64,000 bases of DNA. Source: Ruegeria sp. Ofav3-42. Lineage in GTDB: Bacteria; Pseudomonadota; Alphaproteobacteria; Rhodobacterales; Rhodobacteraceae. Position numbers and translations under genes: made by a program. Position 1 is the first letter of the stretch. Every line of letters begins with the position of its first letter. A model generated the notes under the pieces. That model was given only the letters and a program-made list of their open reading frames with translations. It searched no databases and had not been told where the DNA came from. The stretch is from contig NZ_JAKRGB010000002.1 in NCBI RefSeq assembly GCF_022347725.1, positions 1 through 64,000 on the forward strand, in the 5' to 3' direction. Shown here in pieces: positions 34,869 through 43,453 of the stretch.

Positions 34869-35366
34869 GTGCCAGACAACCAAAGCCGCCTGGATCTGTT
34901 CATCGACCGCATGGTGTCCCAACGGGCCTGTCTGGATTATGCCATCGACCAGACCAAAGGCATGCCGGGGCCGGTGTTCGAACTGGGGCTGGGCAACGGA
35001 CGCACGTACCATCACATGGCGCAGTACATTGATGACCGTCCGGTCTACGTGTTTGAGCGTGCAGTAGCGTCTCATCCGGATTCCACGCCGCCCGAGGATT
35101 TGGTGATTTTGGGAGACGTGCGCGAAACGCTACCGTCTTCGCTGAATCGTTTTGGAGCGACCGCCAGCCTGATTCACGCGGACCTTGGCGGCCATAACCG
35201 GAAAAAGAACGATGACTTCGCCCGTTTCGTCTCACCGCTGATCGAGCCGCTTTTGGCCGAGGGTGGCCTGATGGTCTCCAGCGACCGGATGTATTTCGAC
35301 ACACTGACCGAGCTTCCCTTGCCGGATGGTGCAGTGGAAGGGCGTTGCTTCATCTATCGTCGCTAA
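34869..35366 (+). CDS. Small class I SAM-dependent methyltransferase, paralogue B
   Basis: The 165-residue protein starts at GTG 34869, ten bases after AAGGAG, and reads VPDNQSRLDLFIDRM. The SAM loop ELGLGNGRTYHHM, acidic FER and the HPDSTPP segment match paralogue A at 18091-18567 (MGLGNGRTYDHL, HPSSTPP), and IHADLGGHN matches its AHYDFGRG. It is single or co-transcribed with the GST gene 17 bases downstream, and is divergent from the ABC importer operon. Substrate unknown. Confidence 0.82.
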   Translation: MPDNQSRLDLFIDRMVSQRACLDYAIDQTKGMPGPVFELGLGNGRTYHHMAQYIDDRPVYVFERAVASHPDSTPPEDLVILGDVRETLPSSLNRFGATASLIHADLGGHNRKKNDDFARFVSPLIEPLLAEGGLMVSSDRMYFDTLTELPLPDGAVEGRCFIYRR

Positions 35367-35383
35367 CCGATCAGGAAATCCCA

Positions 35384-36013
35384 ATGCTATTTTATGATTG
35401 TTCCACGGCCCCCAACCCACGTCGGGCACGCATGTTCATTGCGGAAAAAGGCCTTGAGATCGAAACCCGCGAAATCTCGATCGGGAAGGGTGAGCAACTC
35501 AGCGACGAATTCCGTGCCGTGAACCCGAACGCGACTGTTCCGGTCCTTGTGACGGACCAAGGCAGCACGCTGACCGAAAACCTCGGGATCGCGGCTTATC
35601 TTGAGGCTCGCTTCCCTGAGCCGCCTTTGATAGGGCGCACACCGGACGAAAAAGGGCAGGTTCTGATGTGGAACAGCATTGTCGAACAACAGGGCGGCGC
35701 GCCCATTGCCGAGACACTGCGCAACACGCACCCGGCCTTTGCCGACAGGGCGATTCCCGGTCCGGTGAATCACGCCCAAATTCCCGCATTGGCACAGCGC
35801 GGGTCCGCGCGCGTTGGTCATTTCTTCTCTCTGCTCGAAAACAGGCTGGCCGAAAGCGCCTTTGTTGCAGGGTCGGATTTCACTCTGGCCGACATTTCTA
35901 CCTTTGTCTTCGTGGACTTTGCCCGCGTGATCAAGATGCGGATTCCACAGGAAAACGTGGCCACTCTGGCATGGTTTGAAAAGGTGGCATCGCGCCCCAG
36001 CGCTCAACTATAA
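35384..36013 (+). CDS. Glutathione S-transferase family protein
   Basis: The 209-residue protein has an N-terminal thioredoxin-like domain (FYDCSTAPNPRRARMFIAEKGLEIE, then NPNATVPVLVTDQGSTLTENLGIAAYLE with the cis-Pro and the Glu/Asn glutathione site) and a helical C-terminal domain ending in VAGSDFTLADISTF, the usual GST capping motif. The likely catalytic Ser/Cys region is CSTAPNPRR. ATG 35384 follows AGGAAA. The methyltransferase gene ends 17 bases earlier, suggesting co-transcription. Confidence 0.9.
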   Translation: MLFYDCSTAPNPRRARMFIAEKGLEIETREISIGKGEQLSDEFRAVNPNATVPVLVTDQGSTLTENLGIAAYLEARFPEPPLIGRTPDEKGQVLMWNSIVEQQGGAPIAETLRNTHPAFADRAIPGPVNHAQIPALAQRGSARVGHFFSLLENRLAESAFVAGSDFTLADISTFVFVDFARVIKMRIPQENVATLAWFEKVASRPSAQL

Positions 36014-36053
36014 CACCTGCTTGTCCAAAGGCATATTATTAGGCATCTGCAGG

Positions 36054-36087
36054 ACTGTACAGAAATGTCTAGACAGAAGTGAACAGT
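36054..36087. promoter_or_regulatory. Large palindromic operator before the one-carbon operon
   Basis: The site is symmetric around 36070/36071. The core TGTCTAGACA (36066-36075) is perfect, and outer arms ACTGT (36054-36058) and ACAGT (36083-36087) pair, as do CA/TG at 36060-36061 and 36080-36081; 12 of 17 positions are symmetric. It lies 40-75 bases before the first ATG at 36128. The TetR-family gene inside this operon is the obvious candidate to bind it. Confidence 0.6.
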
Positions 36088-36127
36088 GCGTCTAGCGTCC
36101 TTCCGTAGTCATGCAGGGGAGCGCAGG

Positions 36128-38530
36128 ATGAAATCTCAGTATCGCGTTGTGGTCATCGGTGGCGGCGTTGTCGGCGCTTCGGTTCTGTATCATCTGGCCA
36201 AGTTTGGATGGTCGGATGTGGTCATGTTGGAGCGGCGGCGTTTGGCGTCAGGATCATCATGGCACGCGGCGGGCGGTATTCATGCGTTGAACGCCGACCC
36301 GAATATGGCTTCGTTGCAGGCCTATACCATCGACCTGCTCAGCGAGATCGAAAAAGAATCGGGCCAGAATATCGGTCTGCATATGACAGGTGGTCTGACG
36401 CTGGCCGGTACGCCGGAACGCTGGGAGTGGCTGCAAGCGAACTACCGCATCTTCCAGTCCATCGGGATTGACGACTGCGAGCTGCTGACCCCCGAAGAGG
36501 CACAGAGACGCTGCCCGATCATGTCGACCGATGGCGTGCTGGGCGCGATGTGGGCGGATCGTGAGGGCTACATCGACACAACCGGCACCGTGCAGGCCTA
36601 CGCAACGGCAGCTAAGAAGCGTGGCGCTGAGTACTATGAAGAGACCAAGGTCGAGGAACTGATCCAGACCGACGATGGCTGGCAGGTTGTGACCGACAAA
36701 GGCACGGTCACCTGTGAGCATGTGGTCAACGCCGCTGGTCTCTGGGCCAAGCAGGTGGGGCGCATGGCAGGGGTCGAACTGCCGGTCTCACCACTGAAGC
36801 ATCACTATCTGATCACAGACGCAGTGCCCGAAGTCGCGGCAGCAGATTTCGAGATGCCGATGACCGTCGACCTCGAAGGGTTCACCTATATGCGGCAAGA
36901 CCAGAAAGGGGTTTTGGTCGGCATCTACGAGGTCGATCACGAACACTGGGCCATGGACGGCGCGCCATGGAACTATGGTGAAGAACTGTTTCAGGAACAG
37001 CTCGACCGGATTGAGAATGAACTGACGCTGGGCTTTGAACGTTACCCGTCGATCCAGAACGTGGGCATCAAGACATGGGTGAACGGCGCGTTTACCTTCT
37101 CGCCGGACGGTAACCCTCTGGTTGGGCCGGTCCCCGGCAAGCGCGGGTATTGGTCGGCCTGTGCGGTGATGGCAGGTTTCCTGCAAGGTGGCGGTGTGGG
37201 CAAGACACTGGCCGAGTGGATGATCCATGGCGAGCCCGAGGCCGATGCATGGCCGATGGACGTGGCGCGTTATGGCGATTTCGCCCAGAACAAACGCTAC
37301 ATCCGCGAGACCACCGGGCAGTTCTACTCCCGCCGGTTCGTGATGACCTATCCGAACGAACAGCTGCCAGCAGGTCGTCCGCTGAAAATGGCACCGGCGC
37401 ATGACGCGATGACCGAGGCGGGCTGCAAATGGGGCGTCAGCTGGGATCTGGAAGTCCCGTTGTACTTTGCGCCAAAGGGGTTTGAGGAGACCCCGACTCT
37501 GAAACGCTCGAACGCGCACGATATCGTGGCCGAGGAATGCAAGGTGATCCGCGAAGGCGCGGGCCTGTTGGATATCTCGGGCTTTTCGCGGTTCGAGGTT
37601 TCGGGTCCGAATGCTGAAGTTTGGCTGGACAAAGTCATGGCCTCGAAACTGCCCGCGCCGGGTCGGGCCAAACTGGCACCGATGCTGGGGGAAAACGGAC
37701 GCCTCAAGGGCGATCTGACCGTGCTGAACTGGGGCGATGGCACCTGGTGGATCATGGGCAGCTATTACCTGCGTGCGTGGCATATGCGCTGGTTCGATGA
37801 TCACATGATCGAAGGCGTCACTGTCCGTGATCTGGGCGAGGAGTACTGCGGGTTCGCCGTAGTTGGTCCAAAGTCGCAGGCGGTGGTCGAGAGGCTGGCC
37901 GAACAGGACATCTCGGGTCTCAAATTCATGGGCTGCGGCGATTTCGATATCGGTTTGGTTCGCGCCCGTGTCGCCCGCATGTCTGTCACGGGCGAGAAAG
38001 GGTACGAGATCAACTGCCGCTATGGCGACCACATCAAACTGCGCCGGATGCTGCTTGAGGCTGGAGCCGAGGAGGGCATTCGTGAGTGCGGCTTCAACGC
38101 AATGCTCTCGACCCGGCTGGAAAAGAGCTTTGGCATCTGGTCGGCCGAATTCACACAGCTTTACACACCGGGCATGACCGGGATGGATCGCTGGATTGAC
38201 TGGGACAAAGACTTTGTCGGCAAAGAAGCGGCGGTGGCAGAACGAGATGGCAACGGCCCGGCGCAAATTCAGGTCACGTTGGAGGTGGATTCGTTCGACG
38301 CGGACGCGAGCGGTTACGAGCCTGTCTGGTCGGGTGAGGAACGCGTCGGCTTTGTGACCTCGGGCGGGTATGGCCACTACACCGGAAAATCTCTGGCAAT
38401 GGCGCTGGTCAATCGCGATATGGCCGAACCGGGGACGGAACTCTCGGTCCACGTGGTCGGTGTCGAACGTCCTGCGCGGGTCGTGGCGCCATCGCCATAT
38501 GACCCGCAGGGCGAAGCGATGAGAGGCTGA
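36128..38530 (+). CDS. DMGDH/sarcosine-dehydrogenase-like flavoprotein with GcvT domain
   Basis: The 800-residue protein has an FAD Rossmann motif VIGGGVVGASVLYHLAKFG (about 9-27), then SSWHAAGG with His46 at the position that carries covalent FAD in dimethylglycine and sarcosine dehydrogenases, a DAO-type domain to about 375, and a C-terminal GcvT/aminomethyltransferase half (about 430-800) that would hand the methyl carbon to tetrahydrofolate. It probably demethylates an N-methylated amino acid. ATG 36128 follows GGGGAGCGCAGG. The MttB homologue starts two bases after its stop. Confidence 0.9.
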   Translation: MKSQYRVVVIGGGVVGASVLYHLAKFGWSDVVMLERRRLASGSSWHAAGGIHALNADPNMASLQAYTIDLLSEIEKESGQNIGLHMTGGLTLAGTPERWEWLQANYRIFQSIGIDDCELLTPEEAQRRCPIMSTDGVLGAMWADREGYIDTTGTVQAYATAAKKRGAEYYEETKVEELIQTDDGWQVVTDKGTVTCEHVVNAAGLWAKQVGRMAGVELPVSPLKHHYLITDAVPEVAAADFEMPMTVDLEGFTYMRQDQKGVLVGIYEVDHEHWAMDGAPWNYGEELFQEQLDRIENELTLGFERYPSIQNVGIKTWVNGAFTFSPDGNPLVGPVPGKRGYWSACAVMAGFLQGGGVGKTLAEWMIHGEPEADAWPMDVARYGDFAQNKRYIRETTGQFYSRRFVMTYPNEQLPAGRPLKMAPAHDAMTEAGCKWGVSWDLEVPLYFAPKGFEETPTLKRSNAHDIVAEECKVIREGAGLLDISGFSRFEVSGPNAEVWLDKVMASKLPAPGRAKLAPMLGENGRLKGDLTVLNWGDGTWWIMGSYYLRAWHMRWFDDHMIEGVTVRDLGEEYCGFAVVGPKSQAVVERLAEQDISGLKFMGCGDFDIGLVRARVARMSVTGEKGYEINCRYGDHIKLRRMLLEAGAEEGIRECGFNAMLSTRLEKSFGIWSAEFTQLYTPGMTGMDRWIDWDKDFVGKEAAVAERDGNGPAQIQVTLEVDSFDADASGYEPVWSGEERVGFVTSGGYGHYTGKSLAMALVNRDMAEPGTELSVHVVGVERPARVVAPSPYDPQGEAMRG

Positions 38531-38532
38531 CC

Positions 38533-40083
38533 ATGATTGGGCAAACATCAGAACGCGGACGGCGACGTCGCGGGCGAAGCCCCGAAGCCGCCCCCGCGCC
38601 CAGTCGGAACGTGAACTACCGTCAGCTAAAGAACCCATTTCCTTTGATGGAGGTTTTCCCGGCGGATCAGATCGCCGAGATGCATAAAACGGCCCTGCGC
38701 ACCCTGCAGGAGCTGGGGGTCAAATGTCTGCTGCCCGAAGCGCGACGCATCTTCGAGAAAGCGGGCGCGCGCGTAGATGAAGATTCCGAGATGGTCTTTA
38801 TCGGACGTGACATTGTCGAGGCGGCTGTGGCATCGGCCCCCAAATCGATTGCCTGTCATGCCGGGGCGCGACGCAGGGACTTCACGCTGGAGCTTGGGTC
38901 ACTTGTGTTTCAACCGGGGGCAGGGGCTCCGAATGCGACGGATCTGGAGCGGGGTCGCCGCCCGGCGACCGGCCAAGACTATCTGGACTTTCTGAAGCTC
39001 ACCCATCACTTCGACGTCTTCCAGATGATTTCGCCTCAGGTCGAACCGCAGGATGTGCCAACCCACCTGCGCCACTATTTCACAACGCAGGCGCAGATGG
39101 AGTTGACGGACAAGTTCCCGTTCTTCTTCTCCCGCGGGACCCCTCAGGTGATGGATTGCTTTGAGATGCTGTCCATCGCGCGCGGCCTTTCTGACGACGA
39201 GTTTCAATCGGGCGCGCATTGCTACACGATCATCAACACGAACAGCCCGCGTACGCTGGATATCCCGATGGCGCAGGGGTTGATCGATTTTGCGCGGAGT
39301 GGTCAGATGTCGATCATCACGCCTTTCACGCTGATGGGAGCGATGGCACCGATCACCGTGGCCGGAGCCATCACGCTGTCACATGCCGAGGCGCTGGCAG
39401 CGCTGACCTTGACCCAGCTTGCCAAGCCCGGCGCGCCGGTCTGCTATGGCACGTTCACCAGCAATGTGGACATGAAATCGGGCGCGCCTGCTTTCGGCAC
39501 CCCATCGCATTTTCAAGCCTCGCTGGCGGCGGGGCAACTGGCGCGCCATCTGGGCCTGCCATGGCGGTCTGCGGCTGGGTCAGCGTCCAACATCAACGAT
39601 GTTCAGGCAGCGAACGAGAACCAGTTCGGCCTGTGGGGCTGCCTCATGGCTGGGGCAACTGTGATCATCCACTCGGCGGGTTGGCTGGAGGGCGGTTTGA
39701 GCGTGTCGTTCGAAAAGTTGATCTGCGATGCCGAGGTTCTGAACATGGTGGCCGAGCTTTGCGCCGGAGCGCAGGCAGGCACCGCCGAGATCGGCTTTGA
39801 TACCGCGTTGAGCGAGGTTGAACCCAGCGGGCATTTCTTTGCGTCCAGCCAGACGATGGAGCGTTACAATACCGAGTTCTACGAGCCGCACGTGCACGAC
39901 TATGCCAATTTCGGAACCTGGACGGAACGCGGGTCAGTCGATGCCAGTCATCGCGCGACGGGGGTTTGGAAAGGTATTCTAAGCGATTTCAAGGCTCCGC
40001 CAAGCGACAGCGACCGTATAGGCGCCTTGCAGGAGTTCATTACCCGTCGTACCGCTGAAGGCGGCGCACCGCCGGAGAGTTGA
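38533..40083 (+). CDS. MttB-superfamily methyltransferase (non-pyrrolysine)
   Basis: The 516-residue protein belongs to the trimethylamine methyltransferase superfamily: MHKTALRTLQELGVKCLLPEARRIFEKAGA near the N-terminus, SIITPFTLMGAMAPITVAGAITLSHAEALA and AGSASNINDVQAANENQFGLWG in the barrel. There is no in-frame amber codon, so it lacks pyrrolysine and would act on quaternary amines such as glycine betaine rather than trimethylamine; that substrate class is from characterised relatives. No corrinoid protein gene is adjacent. The N-terminal 25 residues are Arg-rich. Confidence 0.88.
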   Translation: MIGQTSERGRRRRGRSPEAAPAPSRNVNYRQLKNPFPLMEVFPADQIAEMHKTALRTLQELGVKCLLPEARRIFEKAGARVDEDSEMVFIGRDIVEAAVASAPKSIACHAGARRRDFTLELGSLVFQPGAGAPNATDLERGRRPATGQDYLDFLKLTHHFDVFQMISPQVEPQDVPTHLRHYFTTQAQMELTDKFPFFFSRGTPQVMDCFEMLSIARGLSDDEFQSGAHCYTIINTNSPRTLDIPMAQGLIDFARSGQMSIITPFTLMGAMAPITVAGAITLSHAEALAALTLTQLAKPGAPVCYGTFTSNVDMKSGAPAFGTPSHFQASLAAGQLARHLGLPWRSAAGSASNINDVQAANENQFGLWGCLMAGATVIIHSAGWLEGGLSVSFEKLICDAEVLNMVAELCAGAQAGTAEIGFDTALSEVEPSGHFFASSQTMERYNTEFYEPHVHDYANFGTWTERGSVDASHRATGVWKGILSDFKAPPSDSDRIGALQEFITRRTAEGGAPPES

Positions 40084-40758
40084 ATGAGCACCAAACCTAT
40101 CCTGCACCGGGATGACCCCGAAGCCGAGCCTCTGGTCGGCAATATCAAAGTCACGCGAGATGATTGGCTGAATGTGGCGATGGATGTTCTGATCTCGGAC
40201 GGCGTAGATCAGATCAAGGTGCTCAACCTGGCCGAACGGATGGCTGTGTCGCGGTCGTCGTTCTATTGGTACTTCAAATCCCGGCAAGAGCTGCTGGACG
40301 CGTTGTTGGCGCGGTGGCAGGCCACCAATACGGCTGCGTTGGTTGCGCAGGCCGAGGCCCCGGCGGAAACAATTACTGCGGCTGTTTGCAACGTGCACCG
40401 CTGCGTGGTGAACACTTCGTTGTTCGACACAGCACTAGATTTCGCTGTCCGGGACTGGGCGCGTAAATCGGGCAAGGTGCGGCGCGCGCTGAATCAATCC
40501 GATGCGCGCAGGCTTGAGGCGCTGCACGCCATGTTCGCGCGCTATGGCTATTCCGAATACGAAGCAGAAACCCGCGCCCGCGTGCTGTACTACATGCAGA
40601 TCGGGTACGACCTTGCGCAGTTGAATGAACCGATGTCCACGCGGATCGCTATGGTTCCGCACTACCTTTACGTCTTCACGGGGGTTGAGCCTAAGCCCGA
40701 AGAAGTCGAAGAATTCAGCGCGTATTCAATGCGCTATTGGAAAGGAGAACCTTCATGA
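40084..40758 (+). CDS. TetR-family transcriptional regulator
   Basis: The 224-residue protein has a TetR helix-turn-helix at about 20-68 (DWLNVAMDVLISDGVDQIKVLNLAERMAVSRSSFYWYFKSRQELLDALL) and a helical ligand domain. Encoded directly after the MttB homologue (stop and start adjacent) and overlapping the next oxidase gene by ATGA, it is inside the operon it probably regulates, through the palindrome at 36054-36087. The inducer may be the methylated amine substrate. Confidence 0.92.
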   Translation: MSTKPILHRDDPEAEPLVGNIKVTRDDWLNVAMDVLISDGVDQIKVLNLAERMAVSRSSFYWYFKSRQELLDALLARWQATNTAALVAQAEAPAETITAAVCNVHRCVVNTSLFDTALDFAVRDWARKSGKVRRALNQSDARRLEALHAMFARYGYSEYEAETRARVLYYMQIGYDLAQLNEPMSTRIAMVPHYLYVFTGVEPKPEEVEEFSAYSMRYWKGEPS

Positions 40759-42059
40759 GCCAACCTGACGCAATCATCATCGGAACCGGTGTGATCGGCG
40801 CAGCTATCGCCTTTGAAATGGCAAAAGCGGGGTGGAAAACCCTGTCGTTGGACCGCAACAGCCAGGTTGGCCACGGTTCGACTGCCGGGTCTTGTGCGAT
40901 CATTCGGATGCATTATTCGACCTTCGATGGAACCGCCTTTGCGTGGGAGGGATATCACTATTGGCGCGATTGGGCCGAATATCTGGGCCTGCCGGAAGAT
41001 GCTAACCTGGCACAGTTCCGTGAGACTGGCTGCTTGGTGATGAAGACTGACGCGAACGGCCTGCTGGAAAAGCACATGAAAAATAGTGCCGATCTGGATT
41101 GCCCGTTCGAAGAATGGTCGGTCGACAAAGTCAGTGAGCGTCTGCCGATCTATTCTCAGGACAGTTTCGCGCCTGCGCGTCGCATGGATGATCCGGAGTT
41201 TGGGCAACCGAATGGGCGCAAGATGCAGGGCGGCGTATTCTGGCCGCAGGCGGGCTATGTCACCGATCCGGCGCTGTCCGCGCAAAACCTGATGGATGCC
41301 GCCAAGCAGCACGGCGCAGAGGTGCGCACCAGCGCCGAGGTGGTTGAGATCCTGACCGATGACGGCCGGGTGTCGGGTGTGAAGCTGGCCTCGGGTGAGG
41401 AAATCCTCGCGAAGGTTGTGGTGAACGTTGCCGGCCCGGGTTCAGCCATCATCAACAAGATGGCGGGTGTTCTGGATGACATGACAATCGAAACCCGCCC
41501 CCTTCGGCAGGAAGTCGTCCACGTCCCCGCGCCCGAAGGGTTCGATTTTGAAAATGACGGCACGATTGTCTCGGACAGCGACATTGCCTGCTATTGCCGC
41601 CCGGAACACGGCAATCACATTCTGGTCGGCTCGGAAGATCCCGCATGCGACCCGCATCAGTGGTGCGAGGATGACGTGCACTACAACCACGACTTCACGG
41701 ATCAGTGGACAACGCAGGCGATGCGTTATGCCCAGCGTGTGCCAAGTCTTGGTATTCCGTCCAAAACACGTGGGGTGGTTGATTTGTATGACGCGTCGAC
41801 CGACTGGATCCCGATCTATGATAAATCCAGCCTGCCGGGGTTCTACATGGCCTGCGGAACCAGCGGGAACCAGTACAAGAATGCTCCGATTGCGGGCAAG
41901 ATGATGACGGCCCTGATCGAATACTGCGAAGGCGGCGCGGACCACGACGCGCAACCGCTGCAATTCGAACTGCCCTATATCGGGCGGTCGATTGATGTTG
42001 GGTTCTATTCCCGTAAGCGTCCCATCAACGAGGAAAGCAGTTTTTCCGTACTGGGCTAA
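40755..42059 (+). CDS. FAD-dependent DAO-family oxidoreductase
   Basis: The 434-residue protein has the FAD motif IIIGTGVIGAAIAFEMAKAGW (about 7-27) followed by GHGSTAGSCAIIRMHY and, near the end, GFYMACGTSGNQYKNAPIAGKMM, as in sarcosine oxidase and related amine-oxidising DAO enzymes. ATG 40755 follows AAGGAG and overlaps the TetR stop. It is the last gene of the four-gene operon and probably oxidises a secondary amine made by the upstream enzymes. Confidence 0.9.
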   Translation: MSQPDAIIIGTGVIGAAIAFEMAKAGWKTLSLDRNSQVGHGSTAGSCAIIRMHYSTFDGTAFAWEGYHYWRDWAEYLGLPEDANLAQFRETGCLVMKTDANGLLEKHMKNSADLDCPFEEWSVDKVSERLPIYSQDSFAPARRMDDPEFGQPNGRKMQGGVFWPQAGYVTDPALSAQNLMDAAKQHGAEVRTSAEVVEILTDDGRVSGVKLASGEEILAKVVVNVAGPGSAIINKMAGVLDDMTIETRPLRQEVVHVPAPEGFDFENDGTIVSDSDIACYCRPEHGNHILVGSEDPACDPHQWCEDDVHYNHDFTDQWTTQAMRYAQRVPSLGIPSKTRGVVDLYDASTDWIPIYDKSSLPGFYMACGTSGNQYKNAPIAGKMMTALIEYCEGGADHDAQPLQFELPYIGRSIDVGFYSRKRPINEESSFSVLG

Positions 42060-42115
42060 TCTGCGTTCCAAATCGCTCTAACCTTCCTGGGGACTGTAAG
42101 TAGGCAGGACCCAGG

Positions 42116-42847
42116 ATGACCGAGCCGAAGAATTGAGTTCTGATACTTGGAAGTGCCCCATCCGCGCTGTCCGCGCGGGACTGGGCGCGAGCCCCCTTTA
42201 CCCATATCGTTGCCATCAACAATGCCTGGCGTGTTCGGCAGGATTGGGATGTACTTATCCACCCCGAGGACTTTCCTGCCCATAACCGGCCGGTCGAAAC
42301 ACGCTCTGGCCAGAGGATTGTCGAGGCCGACAAATACGTTCCTTTGCAAAACCAATTCGGTGGATTTGTGTACGCTGGCGGTACCATGGCATTCACGGCG
42401 GGATACTGGGCGTTATCCGCGCTTCATCCCGCCGTTTTGGCCTTTTTCGGCTGTGACATGATCTATCCTCGTTCCGGCCAGACTCATTTCTATGGCAACG
42501 GTTCTGCTGATCCTTTGCGGAAAGATGTAACCTTGCGTTCGCTCGAGGCGAAATCCGCCCGATTGGCGTTGTTCGGCGCTGCGCAGAACTGCCACGTGGT
42601 TCGGTTGTCTCAGGGCGATAGCCGTCTGGTGTACCCGTCAGTTACGGCCGAGAGGATTGTGTCCGTCGAGCTGCCGTCGACGAAAGGCATGCACGCTGTA
42701 TTGCAGGCCGAAGCAGCGTTGAACTAGGTCGTTCCATCTGGCCGGTACTGGGAAGTGGCGCACAAGTTTGACGCCGCCAAGATCGATCAATTGGACAGGC
42801 AGTGGCTTGCCGCGTATTGTCCTCCGGCTTTGAAAAACGTCGCGTGA
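42116..42847 (+). pseudogene. Decayed gene with two in-frame stop codons
   Basis: From ATG 42116 a single frame reads as a natural protein of 243 codons, broken only by TGA at codon 7 (42134-42136) and TAG at codon 204 (42725-42727), before its own TGA at 42845-42847. Protein-like segments are VLILGSAPSALSARDW, IVAINNAWRVRQDWDVLIHPEDFPAHNRP, GGFVYAGGTMAFTAGYWALS, FFGCDMIYP and, past the amber, PSGRYWEVAHKFDAAKID. The first stop fits CGA to TGA. The content resembles roseobacter proteins of unknown or glycosyltransferase-like type; I cannot name the family. No frameshift is needed, so the loss looks recent. Confidence 0.75.
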
Positions 42848-42861
42848 CTTTGGTTCGCCGT

Positions 42862-43251
42862 TCAGGCGGCGAACTTAACCCAAGCCCAAACCATGGCAAT
42901 GTATGTCAGGTTGTGCATGCACTGATCCAGACCGGCGGCCCGCCAGAATGCGGCCTGCGTCGGTATAAGTTGCTTTTTGTCCGAATAGCTGGCTTTGGCA
43001 AAATCGATATTGAAATGTACGATCCATTCCAGCGCGGCAATGATCAGAATAAACGACCACGGCGCGCCAAAGATCATGAACACAATTACCGAGCCGATAA
43101 CGTGTACGCCAGCATGCTGAGCACGGCCCGCGTGTAAGTACTCACCGCGACCGGACAACATTTTAGGAGTCTGGAGGAAAAAGTCCGCAAACATATGTTT
43201 GATCTGCAATAAGCAGAGCATCAATAACACTGCGCCTATGCTGGCAGTCAA
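42862..43251 (-). CDS. DUF3307-like small membrane protein
   Basis: The protein (about 129 residues) has several hydrophobic segments and the DUF3307-type pattern LLQIKHMFADFFLQTPKMLSGRGEYLHAGRAQHAGVHV, then a second half with WSFILIIAALEWIVHFNIDFAKA. Family function is unknown. The start is uncertain: TTG 43251 is preceded by GGGAGG at a six-base spacing, whereas the longer frame from 43281 also begins with TTG and has no ribosome site; an internal ATG is also possible. It lies opposite the preceding pseudogene, tail to tail. Confidence 0.72.
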   Translation of the reverse strand: MTASIGAVLLMLCLLQIKHMFADFFLQTPKMLSGRGEYLHAGRAQHAGVHVIGSVIVFMIFGAPWSFILIIAALEWIVHFNIDFAKASYSDKKQLIPTQAAFWRAAGLDQCMHNLTYIAMVWAWVKFAA

Positions 43252-43453
43252 AATAGTCCTCCCGATATCGTCCCAGTCCAAACTCTAGGCACTAAATTGT
43301 AGTTGCGCAAATGAACTTGTTCACACTTGGCGATTATCTGATCATATTCGAAACTATTTGCGTCTCTTGTCTGGATTGCGGTAAATTCAGGGTGTTGGAT
43401 TTGCGACACTTTCGTCAAGATCGGATCGGTGATCCATAGCAGGGGCAGATTCC

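Noticed and set aside
36788..38638. 616-codon open frame on the minus strand opposite the DMGDH/GcvT gene
   Set aside because: It is a mirror of GC-biased codon use in the plus-strand gene, has no ribosome site, and the plus frame has clear FAD and GcvT motifs.
42134..42136. In-frame TGA as a selenocysteine codon
   Set aside because: It is codon 7, next to no SECIS-like hairpin that I can see, and a simple CGA to TGA change explains it; a second nonsense codon supports decay.
42725..42727. In-frame TAG as pyrrolysine, given the MttB homologue nearby
   Set aside because: The MttB gene itself has no in-frame amber and no pylTSBCD genes are present.
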